From the NCBI RefSeq assembly GCF_900142035.1, contig NZ_FQZI01000002.1, positions 186,001-250,000 of the forward strand: a stretch of 64,000 nucleotides of DNA, given 5' to 3'. Source of the DNA: Flavobacterium terrae (lineage in GTDB: Bacteria; Bacteroidota; Bacteroidia; Flavobacteriales; Flavobacteriaceae). The notes beneath the pieces are model-generated. The model saw only the letters and a program-made list of their open reading frames with translations. It had not been told where the DNA came from and did no database searches. Numbering within the stretch: the stretch's first letter is position 1; each line of letters begins with the position of its first letter. Shown here piece after piece: positions 16,754 to 26,064 of this stretch. Position numbers and translations under genes: made by a program.

Positions 16754-18397
16754 ATGATACTTTATCATCTTAAAAGCAAGCTTTTGGCTCTGCTTACTCT
16801 CTTCTTTTGTGTTTTCACAATGCATGCTCAAGACATACTTTGGGAAAAATCATATGGTGGAAAACATGCTGAATATCTTTTTGACGCCATTCCCACTCCT
16901 GATTATGGTTTCATTCTTGCTGGTAGTTCTATTTCCAATAAAAACGGTAACAAATCTGACAATAATAAAGGAGATTTAGATTATTGGGTTTGGAAAATGG
17001 ACGAAAGAGGTGGACTTGACTGGCAAAAAAGTTTTGGTGGTTCTGGAACCGATTTACTACAAAGTATAAAACTAACTAACGACGGTGGGTTTATTTTAGC
17101 CGGTACTTCGACTTCAAATAAATCTGAAGATAAAAAAGATAATGCTTATGGTGATGCTGATTTTTGGATCATAAAACTAGATGCTAAAGGTGGTGTGATG
17201 TGGCAAAAGACAATAGGCGGCACTGGTCAAGAAAAATTACAAAGTATAGCTTGTACTAAAGATGGTGGTTATATTATAGGAGGATCATCGAGCTCAGACA
17301 AAGTAGAAAATGATAAGGAAGAAATCAACCTTCATGAAAAAACTGAAAAAAATAGAGGTAATCTTGATTATTGGGTAGTTAAGCTTAGTGTAAATGGAAC
17401 TCCTGAATGGCAAAAAACTATAGGAGGAAAATATTTTGATGAACTTAAAAGCATTGAACAAACTACGGATGGAGGTTATATTTTAGGAGGATATTCTAAT
17501 TCACCCGTATCTGGAGATAAAACATCAGATAATTTTGGGCTTGGGGATTATTGGATTGTAAAATTAGATGAATCTGGAAATATAACTTGGCAAAAAACTA
17601 TTGGAGGTGATAAAGATGATAACTTATTCACTTTAATTCAAACTAAAGACAAAGGTTTTCTTCTAGGAGGAAACTCAAACTCTAATGCCACAAATTCGAA
17701 AAAGAAAGGCAATGGAAAGGGAACTGATTTTTGGGTAGTAAAACTAGATGAAACTGGTGATATTGTTTGGCAAGAAACCTATGACTATGGGAAAGTAGAT
17801 GTATTAACATCGATAGTCGAAAATGAGGATCATACTTTTCTTATAGGTGGGTATGCACAATCAGAAATCAGAAATCAGAAATCAGAAATTAGTAAGTCAT
17901 CAACATCAAAAAATGACAAAGAAGGTATAAACGATTATATAGCCTTAAAAATAAAAGACAACGGTGAAGAGGTCTGGACCCAAACCGTGGGTAGTAAAGG
18001 AGATGAAGTGATGAAAAAACTCTTGGAAACCAGAGATGGGGGTTACTTACTTGCAGGAACTTCAAAAGGAGGACAATCTAGAGATAAAGGAAGCTCCATA
18101 GGAGGAAACGATTTTTGGGTAGTCAAACTAAAAGACAAAGAGAAAAAACAAAAAACAAAAACAGCAGTAGAAGCTTATCCTAACCCTGCTGAAAGCTTTA
18201 CCAATACATTAGTAAACTATGACTACAACGATGGCTGGGCAACTTTATATGACCTGAATGGTAGACAATTACAAAAAATAGAACTCCATGGTGAACATAC
18301 TGTTCCAATTCAACTAGGAAACATACCAAGTGGTGTGTATTTAGTAAACATTAAAACAAACAACGGAGAAGACTCTGTGAAAATTATAAAGAATTAG
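16754..18397 (+). CDS. Secreted beta-repeat protein with type IX secretion (T9SS type A) sorting domain
   Basis: 547 residues. A signal peptide (KLLALLTLFFCVFTMHAQ) is followed by about seven repeats of roughly 55-65 residues built on DGGFILAGTS, DYWVVKLDETG and WQKTIGG, an SBBP/beta-propeller-like pattern. The last 80 residues are a Por/T9SS C-terminal sorting domain (AYPNPAES, LYDLNGRQL, IPSGVYLVNIKTN), so the protein should be exported and anchored to or released from the cell surface. A 7-bp tandem repeat (TCAGAAA, four copies, 17861-17888) lies in the coding sequence. The stop is 2 bp before the next large gene, which suggests a functional link with the Rhs proteins. Confidence 0.88.
   Translation: MILYHLKSKLLALLTLFFCVFTMHAQDILWEKSYGGKHAEYLFDAIPTPDYGFILAGSSISNKNGNKSDNNKGDLDYWVWKMDERGGLDWQKSFGGSGTDLLQSIKLTNDGGFILAGTSTSNKSEDKKDNAYGDADFWIIKLDAKGGVMWQKTIGGTGQEKLQSIACTKDGGYIIGGSSSSDKVENDKEEINLHEKTEKNRGNLDYWVVKLSVNGTPEWQKTIGGKYFDELKSIEQTTDGGYILGGYSNSPVSGDKTSDNFGLGDYWIVKLDESGNITWQKTIGGDKDDNLFTLIQTKDKGFLLGGNSNSNATNSKKKGNGKGTDFWVVKLDETGDIVWQETYDYGKVDVLTSIVENEDHTFLIGGYAQSEIRNQKSEISKSSTSKNDKEGINDYIALKIKDNGEEVWTQTVGSKGDEVMKKLLETRDGGYLLAGTSKGGQSRDKGSSIGGNDFWVVKLKDKEKKQKTKTAVEAYPNPAESFTNTLVNYDYNDGWATLYDLNGRQLQKIELHGEHTVPIQLGNIPSGVYLVNIKTNNGEDSVKIIKN
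17861..17888 (+). repeat. Heptanucleotide tandem repeat TCAGAAA x4 inside the coding sequence
   Basis: Four perfect TCAGAAA units encode QSEIRNQKSEIS. Seven is not a multiple of three, so gain or loss of a unit would frameshift the protein and remove the T9SS sorting domain. Confidence 0.8.
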
Positions 18398-18399
18398 AA

Positions 18400-21300
18400 A
18401 TGAAATTAAGTAAAGTATTTATATTATTAATTTTAACATTGAGTATTAAAACATTAGCTCAAGAGTTGCCCAATATTGTACCACCTTCCCCTGAAGCATC
18501 ACAAATGTTAAAAGCTATTGAAACTCCCGTTTCTCATTTTTCCGGTTTAGCAAACATTTCAATTCCTATAACAACAATAAAAGTTGATAACATTGAAATT
18601 CCAATTAGATTAGATTATTATTCTAAAGGTATTTTAGTAGACGAAATTTCCTCAAGAATTGGAGCTGGTTGGTCGTTGAATTATGGAGGTGTTGTATCTA
18701 GACAAATAAGAGATAAAGCTGATGGATATGGAATACTTTATAATGATCATTTTAGAGACTTTCAATATAGCCCTAGTAGAAGAATAAATATTCTTAGTGC
18801 AACTGTTGACCCTGAAACTAATCCATATGATTTTATTCCAGATCAATTTTATTTTTCAACACCTAGTGAAAGTGGTAAATTTATTTTTGACTACATGGAT
18901 GACCAACCCGTTATCCAAGATTATAAAGATATCATAATAAATCATGATTTTAATTCAACCACCAATGCATCATTAAGTTCAGGATTTATCTTAACAGATA
19001 AAGAAGGAAACAAGTTTTATTATGGCAAAACAAAAGATCAATCAAGAAAAGCATTGAATTACGAAAAATCAAACACATCCTATATTTATAGTTCAAATTT
19101 TTTTCAGCAAAATAATTTAAACGAAAGTTATCAACCTAATTCTTGGCAATTAGTTGAGATAGAAACATCAAAAGGTAACAAAATAGAATTCTTTTACGAA
19201 CCTGAGACTACTTACTACATAAAGAAGAACCATGATAAACATGAAAAGCAGGGAGAAAACAATTTTTACAATACTCCCACCTCATACTTTTCTAAAATAG
19301 AAAGTGTTCAACAACAATTAAGCGAAATAAAATTTAATCAAGGCAAAATAAAATTTATAAATAATTTACAGCAACAGAGAGAAGATTTACTAGGAGGAAG
19401 ATCTTTGGATCAAATAGAATTATATGATATAAAAAATGTATTGATCAAAAAAATTAAACTCAATCACTTTTATACTTCTGCAAATCCTCAAGATCAAAAT
19501 GTACTTCCTCAACTGAGAATGCTTGACTCTGAATCTGAAAAAAGATTATTTTTATCTGAAGTTATAGAGTTTCCTGTTGTTTCCAGCGAAGTTGAACCTA
19601 TTACATATAAACTGGAGTATACTAATCAGATACTACCTAGCAGATTTTCAACATCTCAAGATGCGTGGGGATATTACAACGGTGAACCAAACGGTCATTA
19701 TCTTACCTTTTTTCAAACAAATGTTAACCCAATTAATAGAAGAGTTAGTCCAACTTTTTCTTCTGCAGGTATGTTAGAAAAAATTACATATCCAACCAAA
19801 GGATATACAACTTATACTTATGAAAATAACGTAGCATTTTACGATAATAGGTTTGATGGAAATATAATTATCCATGAAACAATGCCTGAAGATGATGCTA
19901 CTCCAGTTGGTTTATCTCCTTTTGAATATAATACTAATTTTAATGGATCATATTATACTAAAATCTTTGAAATAACTGATGTAGATACTGGAATTTCAAA
20001 TTATGAAACAATCAACACTACTTTCCATATATACAACAATTCAGAATGTATAACTGGTAAAGAATTAACTTGTTCTTATAAAGCTTCAATAACAAATGTT
20101 GACACAAAAAAATCATATCCTTTAAAGCCTAATTTAAGTACAATATTGTTACCGAAAGGAAAATATGTTTTGAATGTACATCCTTTAAACTATCCATACG
20201 ACCATCTTGACATGGTTAACGGATTTAACATCATACTAAATTGGAAAAAAAATGTAAATTCCAGTGATAACTTATATTCTGGAGGAAAAAGAATTAAAAG
20301 CATAAAGCAATTCAATCACGATAATTCTCTTGTTACGAGTAAAGAATATATTTATCCTGGCAAAGGTAATTTATATGGATTGCCTAATTTCCTGTCTTTT
20401 CATTATAAAGATGAAAATGGACAAAGAATATACACTAACTATGGAGGTATACCTGGAGCTCCTTTTAGCACTTACCAATCCAACTCAACAGGTTACACTA
20501 CTGTTATTGAATATTTTGGTGACAGTAACCAAAACAATGGAAAAATAGAGTATTCTTTTACAGATACTCAAGACAATGGAAAATATTGGGAATTCCCTCA
20601 GCATGCCCCTACTGATAATGAATGGTTAAGAGGAAAACCTTTAGTTACAAATTATTACAAAAACAATAATGGCAATTATGAATTACAGAGAACATTAGAA
20701 TATGAATATTACAATCAGAATTCTATGCTTAATATGATTAACAGTGATCCACAAATTGAAACCTTAAAGCCAGAACCCACTTATAAAGGTTTATCTCAAA
20801 ATGTTACAGATCCTTTAAAAAAATACAAAAAAACAAGAGATTCATTTAGATTACCCTTATTTAGTTTTATGAGTTCTGGGAATGTAAGTGGAGAACCTGC
20901 TAATAATAATATACCTAATTGTTGGGTTCCTGATGGTAATGGAGGTGTAAAATATGAATGTTCAGAAGATTACTATTATAAATCATATTTTTTAACTGGT
21001 GGCTTTGCTCCTCTAAAAAAGATAACTCAAACTGAATACTATGAAGGATCAGAATTCATTACAGTTAATGAGTATTTATACAATACACAAAACAACTATC
21101 AAATTAAAAGTACACAAAACCGAAATTCAATTGAAGAAACCCTTGAAACCAAATATTCTTATGCACATGAAATAGGCAATCAAGCTATGATTGCTAAAAA
21201 CATGATAGGTATACCGTTAAAAACAGAAACCTTAAGAAATAATGAAAAACTATCTACACAAGAAACTCTTTATAAAGACTGGGGGAATAATTTGTTAGCT

Positions 21301-21756
21301 CCTGAAATTGTAAAAGTTTCAAAAGGAAACCAAGACTTAGAAGACAGAATTAAATATAATAGAATTGATGGCACTAATGGCAACCCATTAGAGGTTGAAC
21401 AAATAGGCGGTACCAAGATAGCTTATATATGGGGTTACAATAAAACACAACCCATTGCCAAAATTGAAAATGCCTCGTATGCTGATGTAGAATCCTATGT
21501 AAGTAATTTACAATCTAAATCAGATACTGGAACAGAATCTGAGCTAATTACAGCATTAAATAACCTTCGTACTGCGTTGCCAAATGCTATGGTAACTACC
21601 TTAACCTATAAACCGTTGGTAGGAGTTAGTACCGTTACCGATCCGAAAGGTAATCTAACAACTTATTTATACGATGAATTTAACAGACTCAAGCAAGTTG
21701 TAGACCATCAAGGAAACGTTATTAGTGAAAACAATTATAATTACAGACCTAACTAA
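18400..21756 (+). CDS. Large secreted Rhs/YD-family protein, first of a tandem pair
   Basis: 1118 residues with a signal peptide (LSKVFILLILTLSIKTLAQ). The N-terminal part (LPNIVPPSPEASQMLKAIE, then SGLANISIPIT, DEISSRIGAGWSLNYGGVVS) resembles the start of SpvB/TcaC-like and Bacteroidota Rhs-associated proteins. The C-terminus has YD-repeat sequence (TTYLYDEFNRLKQVVDHQGN), but there is no Rhs core signature and no T9SS sorting domain. It is 12 bp upstream of the Rhs-core protein. The two may form one large shell or surface assembly that carries the toxin domain of the second. The function is inferred from family and position. Confidence 0.8.
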   Translation: MKLSKVFILLILTLSIKTLAQELPNIVPPSPEASQMLKAIETPVSHFSGLANISIPITTIKVDNIEIPIRLDYYSKGILVDEISSRIGAGWSLNYGGVVSRQIRDKADGYGILYNDHFRDFQYSPSRRINILSATVDPETNPYDFIPDQFYFSTPSESGKFIFDYMDDQPVIQDYKDIIINHDFNSTTNASLSSGFILTDKEGNKFYYGKTKDQSRKALNYEKSNTSYIYSSNFFQQNNLNESYQPNSWQLVEIETSKGNKIEFFYEPETTYYIKKNHDKHEKQGENNFYNTPTSYFSKIESVQQQLSEIKFNQGKIKFINNLQQQREDLLGGRSLDQIELYDIKNVLIKKIKLNHFYTSANPQDQNVLPQLRMLDSESEKRLFLSEVIEFPVVSSEVEPITYKLEYTNQILPSRFSTSQDAWGYYNGEPNGHYLTFFQTNVNPINRRVSPTFSSAGMLEKITYPTKGYTTYTYENNVAFYDNRFDGNIIIHETMPEDDATPVGLSPFEYNTNFNGSYYTKIFEITDVDTGISNYETINTTFHIYNNSECITGKELTCSYKASITNVDTKKSYPLKPNLSTILLPKGKYVLNVHPLNYPYDHLDMVNGFNIILNWKKNVNSSDNLYSGGKRIKSIKQFNHDNSLVTSKEYIYPGKGNLYGLPNFLSFHYKDENGQRIYTNYGGIPGAPFSTYQSNSTGYTTVIEYFGDSNQNNGKIEYSFTDTQDNGKYWEFPQHAPTDNEWLRGKPLVTNYYKNNNGNYELQRTLEYEYYNQNSMLNMINSDPQIETLKPEPTYKGLSQNVTDPLKKYKKTRDSFRLPLFSFMSSGNVSGEPANNNIPNCWVPDGNGGVKYECSEDYYYKSYFLTGGFAPLKKITQTEYYEGSEFITVNEYLYNTQNNYQIKSTQNRNSIEETLETKYSYAHEIGNQAMIAKNMIGIPLKTETLRNNEKLSTQETLYKDWGNNLLAPEIVKVSKGNQDLEDRIKYNRIDGTNGNPLEVEQIGGTKIAYIWGYNKTQPIAKIENASYADVESYVSNLQSKSDTGTESELITALNNLRTALPNAMVTTLTYKPLVGVSTVTDPKGNLTTYLYDEFNRLKQVVDHQGNVISENNYNYRPN

Positions 21757-21768
21757 AACTAAAGCAAC

Positions 21769-24700
21769 ATGAAGAAACTATTATTTTTATTGATTTCTGG
21801 TTTTGCTTTAGCTCAAAACACAGATCAAAATTTTGTCAAAACCACTACCTACAGAGATCAAGGAGCAACAAAACCTTTGCATCAAGTCACTTATTTTGAT
21901 GGGTTAGGTAGACCTATTCAAAAGGTTACCAATGCTCAATCTAATACAGGAAAAGATATTGTAACTCATATTGAGTATGATGCTTTTGGACGTCAGGTAA
22001 AAGACTATTTACCCTATCCGAGTTCCCAAAACAACATGCAATTTATCGATCCAGTAACTGCAAGTACTGGAACAAGTTCTTATTATCAAGGTCTGTATGG
22101 CGATGCTAACCCTTACAGTGAAAAGCTTTTAGAAGCATCACCCCTAGATAAAGTTTTAAAACAAGCTGCGCCTGGTAATGCATGGGCCATGAATTCAGGT
22201 CATGAAATCAAGAGTGACTATCAAACTAATACAGCTAGTGAAATTAAACTATTTCAAGTTACAACTACTTGGAATACAAGCAATCTTTTATATGATATTG
22301 CTATTTCAAATTCTGGAAATTATCAAGCCAATCAGTTATATAAAACAGTAACTAAAGATGAAAATTGGATTTCTGGAAACAACTATACTACTCAGGAATT
22401 TAAAGACAAAGAAGGTCGAGTTGTGCTAAAAAGAACTTTTTCTAACATTATAGAAGGAGGTACAATTGTAGAATCTGAAGCCAAACATGATACTTATTAC
22501 ATTTATGATCAATACGGTAATTTGACTTATGTTATTCCTCCGTTAGCTGATGGAGATATTTCTGAGAATAGTTTAAACGGTTTATGCTATCAATACAAAT
22601 ACGATTACCGTAATAGACTGGTTGCTAAAAAACTACCTGGAAAACAATGGGAGTTTATTGTGTATGACAAATTAGACAGACCTGTGGCTACAGGTCCAGC
22701 ATTTTCACCATCGGGTGATGCAACCTCAGGGGTACTTATAACAGAATATGATGTTTTTGGTAGAGTAACCCAAACGGGATGGAAAGCAATGAGCATAGAT
22801 GAAACCTCAAGAGGTTCATGGCAAAACAACATTAACTCTGGAACTAATCCATTTGTTCTTGGCACTACAGATATTTTAACCAAAAACTTTTATGATAATT
22901 ATAGCTTTAATCCTAATCTATCGGTAGGTACTCCATATGCAACTAATGTGAAAGGATTACAAACTGGTAGTTGGGTTAAAGTATTGGACCCTAATAATCC
23001 AAATGCTAGTGAATTATCGTACACGTTGTATGATTATAAATACCGCCCTATTGTTACACATACAAATAATTATTTAGGAGGTTATACCCATACAATCAAC
23101 ACATTAGATTGGGCTGGTAAAACATTACAAACTCAAACCACTCATAAAAGAGTTAATAGTGATACTGAAATAAAAGTAACCGACACTTTTGAATATACTC
23201 CTGAGGATAGATTATCATTACACAAACAACAAATTAATAATCTTCCTGAGCAACTTATTGCTAAAAACACTTATGATGAATTAGGGCAATTAACATCTAA
23301 AAATGTGGGAGGTAATGATGTTACAGGAACATTAGGTTTACAAAAAGTAGATTATAATTACAATATTAGAGGTTGGCTTACAGCCATTAATGATGTTGCA
23401 AATCTTTCTAAAGGAACAAATCTTGAACTTAACGATTTATTTGCTTTTAAGATAGGTTATAATACTCATAATACTATAGGAACAAACGATATTGAACCAT
23501 GGTTACTCTATAATGGCAATATTGCCGAAACTTATTGGAGAACCAATAGTGATAATGTAATTAGAAAATACAATTACAAGTACGATGCCTTAAATAGATT
23601 ACTTGATGCTCAATACATAAAACCTGAAGTAAGCTCAGCTTATAACAGTTATAGAGAATTATTGTCTTACGATAAAAACGGAAACATTAATTATTTATCC
23701 AGAAACGGTGACCAAGACTCAGACGGTTCGCTTCCAGAAAATACTATTGATGAATTAAATTATACATATGATCCTATCAAAAAAAATCAATTGATAAAGG
23801 TGATAGATTATAGCTTCAATCCACAGGGATTTAGAGATGATTCTGACGGAGTTAATGATCCTGATGATGATTATGAATATGATGCTAACGGAAATCTTAC
23901 TAAAGATGACAACAAGGGCATTACAAAGATATTTTACAACCATTTGAACCTACCTACTAAGATTGATTTTACTAGTGTATCAAATCAAAAAATTGAATAT
24001 ATTTACAATGCACTAGGACAAAAAGTGCAAAAAAAAGTTTACGATTTAATTTATAATGGTACTACTTTTGTTCCTGGTAGTAATGTAACTCAATATTTAA
24101 ATGGAGGTTTTCAGTATAGAGATAATGTGTTACAGTTTTTCCCACATGCTGAAGGATATGTAAACAATACCGTTGTAAACGGAGCTAATAATTATAACTA
24201 TGTTTTTAATTATACAGACCATTTAGGGAATATAAGAGTAAGTTATGGTATTGACCCAGATACACAAGTTCTTAAGATTATTGAAGAAAATCATTATTAT
24301 CCTTTTGGGTTAAAACACACTAATTATAACAATACAAAATTAATTTTCAAAGAAGAAGAGGAAAGATCAGGTGTTGTAGCACTAAAAGGAGGTGGTGGTA
24401 CACCACAAGCTCCAAAACCAACTTATAATTATAAATACAACGGAAAAGAGTTGCAGGACGAGCTGGGGCTGAACATGTACGATTATGGAGCTAGGAATTA
24501 TGACCCTGCAATTGGTAGATGGATGAATATTGACCCACTTGCTGAAACATCAAGAAGATGGAATCCTTACACATACTGTTATGACAATCCTATGCGATTT
24601 GTAGACCCTGATGGAATGCAAGCTGACGATTGGAGAATTAACTATGTTGATAAAAATGGTAAACAGCAGGAATTTATTTTTAATGGGGGGCAAACGGCTT

Positions 24701-25275
24701 TGCCAGACAATCAGTTTGTCAGAGATTTTGTTGATGCATATCGTTATAATGTAGGTAATGGTGGCGGAGATGGATTAAGGTCAGTTGCAGAAAACCCTAA
24801 TTTAATGGTAGATGTCCAACAAACTGACGGTGTTTCATTTACTGACCAACCTTCATTAGCTCCTAATTCAGGTGATTACAATGTTGTAAATTGGAATCCA
24901 AATATGGGATTAGAGACAACAAGTGGAAATATTTTATCTCCAGCAACTGTATTAGACCATGAAGGTGACCATGCTGGAAAATATGCAGCTGAAGGGAAAG
25001 TTAAAATGAATCTTAGACTTGAGAAAGAAGATGCAAAATATGATAATAAAGAAGAGAAAAGAGTTGTTACGGGCTCTGAACAAAGAACAGCAAGAGCAAA
25101 TGGAGAAATTGCTGGTCCTGAAGTTACCCGAAATAATCACCAAGGGTTACCTGTTATAACAAGTTCTCCAACTTCAACAAAGGTTAATGCATCTAAAACA
25201 GTTCAATTTAACCAGAAGATGGCTGACCAAGGAATATTCTATAATCCTTCTTTTGAAAAATACAAAAAGAGATAA
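21769..25275 (+). CDS. Rhs-repeat core protein with a C-terminal putative HExxH metallopeptidase toxin domain
   Basis: 1168 residues; short signal peptide (KLLFLLISGFALAQ). The N-terminal domain (QVTYFDGLGRPIQKV) matches DUF6443-type Rhs leaders; many YD repeats follow (YDVFGRVTQTGW, YDELGQLTSKNV, YNALGQKVQKKV). The Rhs core signature sits near residues 890-950 (YNGKELQDELGLNMYDYGAR, GRWMNIDPLAE, YCYDNPMRFVDPDGM). The variable C-terminus after DPDGM contains DHEGDHAG (HExxH at residues 1064-1068) and EEKRVVTGSEQRTARANGE about 30 residues on, so a zinc peptidase-like toxin is likely, though unproven. A lipoprotein gene 11 bp downstream is the immunity candidate. Expected to work in contact-dependent antagonism; the secretion route is not visible. 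Confidence 0.88.
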   Translation: MKKLLFLLISGFALAQNTDQNFVKTTTYRDQGATKPLHQVTYFDGLGRPIQKVTNAQSNTGKDIVTHIEYDAFGRQVKDYLPYPSSQNNMQFIDPVTASTGTSSYYQGLYGDANPYSEKLLEASPLDKVLKQAAPGNAWAMNSGHEIKSDYQTNTASEIKLFQVTTTWNTSNLLYDIAISNSGNYQANQLYKTVTKDENWISGNNYTTQEFKDKEGRVVLKRTFSNIIEGGTIVESEAKHDTYYIYDQYGNLTYVIPPLADGDISENSLNGLCYQYKYDYRNRLVAKKLPGKQWEFIVYDKLDRPVATGPAFSPSGDATSGVLITEYDVFGRVTQTGWKAMSIDETSRGSWQNNINSGTNPFVLGTTDILTKNFYDNYSFNPNLSVGTPYATNVKGLQTGSWVKVLDPNNPNASELSYTLYDYKYRPIVTHTNNYLGGYTHTINTLDWAGKTLQTQTTHKRVNSDTEIKVTDTFEYTPEDRLSLHKQQINNLPEQLIAKNTYDELGQLTSKNVGGNDVTGTLGLQKVDYNYNIRGWLTAINDVANLSKGTNLELNDLFAFKIGYNTHNTIGTNDIEPWLLYNGNIAETYWRTNSDNVIRKYNYKYDALNRLLDAQYIKPEVSSAYNSYRELLSYDKNGNINYLSRNGDQDSDGSLPENTIDELNYTYDPIKKNQLIKVIDYSFNPQGFRDDSDGVNDPDDDYEYDANGNLTKDDNKGITKIFYNHLNLPTKIDFTSVSNQKIEYIYNALGQKVQKKVYDLIYNGTTFVPGSNVTQYLNGGFQYRDNVLQFFPHAEGYVNNTVVNGANNYNYVFNYTDHLGNIRVSYGIDPDTQVLKIIEENHYYPFGLKHTNYNNTKLIFKEEEERSGVVALKGGGGTPQAPKPTYNYKYNGKELQDELGLNMYDYGARNYDPAIGRWMNIDPLAETSRRWNPYTYCYDNPMRFVDPDGMQADDWRINYVDKNGKQQEFIFNGGQTALPDNQFVRDFVDAYRYNVGNGGGDGLRSVAENPNLMVDVQQTDGVSFTDQPSLAPNSGDYNVVNWNPNMGLETTSGNILSPATVLDHEGDHAGKYAAEGKVKMNLRLEKEDAKYDNKEEKRVVTGSEQRTARANGEIAGPEVTRNNHQGLPVITSSPTSTKVNASKTVQFNQKMADQGIFYNPSFEKYKKR

Positions 25276-25286
25276 ACTATAAACTT

Positions 25287-25709
25287 ATGAAAAGCATACT
25301 TTTAACTATTATTATATTTTCAGCTTTAAATTGTAATTTAAACAATAAACCTGAAAAAATTGATAATCAATATCTAGAGTTTTTTTACTTCAAAGGAAAT
25401 AAACATTTTCCTTTTAGAATTAATTGTAAATCTATACGAAGTGAAATGTTTAGAGAACATATAAAATATAAAAAAATAGAAGATACTGAGTATATTGAGA
25501 GGTTTAAAAAAGAATATGAAAAGTTAAAAACTGGAAAAAAGCAAGACGAAATAGATGTGCGTACACAAATAATTTTTCATAAAGGCAAAATTTCAGATAC
25601 CATTTGTATGGGAAGTCATTTTGGCATCAAAATTAATGGAGTAAGAAAAAATGATTCTAAGTCATTCTTAAATTTAATTCAAGAAAAAATGTACGAATCA
25701 GAAAAGTAG
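25287..25709 (+). CDS. Small lipoprotein, candidate immunity protein for the Rhs toxin
   Basis: 140 residues with a lipoprotein signal (SILLTIIIFSALNC, Cys at residue 16). The rest is charged and has no domain I recognise. It follows the Rhs gene by 11 bp, the position where immunity genes stand in polymorphic toxin loci, so it may neutralise the toxin in the periplasm. No sequence evidence beyond position and export supports this. The base composition is very AT-rich, like the toxin tip. Confidence 0.55.
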   Translation: MKSILLTIIIFSALNCNLNNKPEKIDNQYLEFFYFKGNKHFPFRINCKSIRSEMFREHIKYKKIEDTEYIERFKKEYEKLKTGKKQDEIDVRTQIIFHKGKISDTICMGSHFGIKINGVRKNDSKSFLNLIQEKMYESEK

Positions 25710-26064
25710 ATAACGAATGAATTGGGTATAAATTCCTAAAATAATAATTCGTTTCCAACGGCATTCGGGATACAGGGATGGGCGCATAATCGTGTCCATC
25801 CTTTGTTTTATCCACCCTCACCCAAACCAATCAAATTCAGTATAAATACGTATTGTGTGATTCTTTGGAATTCATTTTCTTGTTACGGTTTCCCGTAAAG
25901 AAATAATTGATTTATTGGTTTTATTTGTTTTTATGTAAACGGGCATCTAACTAAATCTAGTTAGATAAAATATCATTAGAATTAGGGATTGTTTGGTGTT
26001 TGTATTAGTAATACATTTCTATCGAATAGTGCTAAACAATAATTAATAAATTATTTACTGAAAT
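25710..26064. other. Gene-free 355-bp gap with hairpins
   Basis: No coding sequence can be supported. It holds GGATGG...CCATCC around 25775-25801, TTACGG/CCGTAA at 25883-25898, and a 9-bp palindrome ATCTAACTA-AATC-TAGTTAGAT at 25945-25966 that may be an operator for the next gene. No good TAnnTTTG box was seen, so the promoter of the ATPase gene is not identified. Confidence 0.5.
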
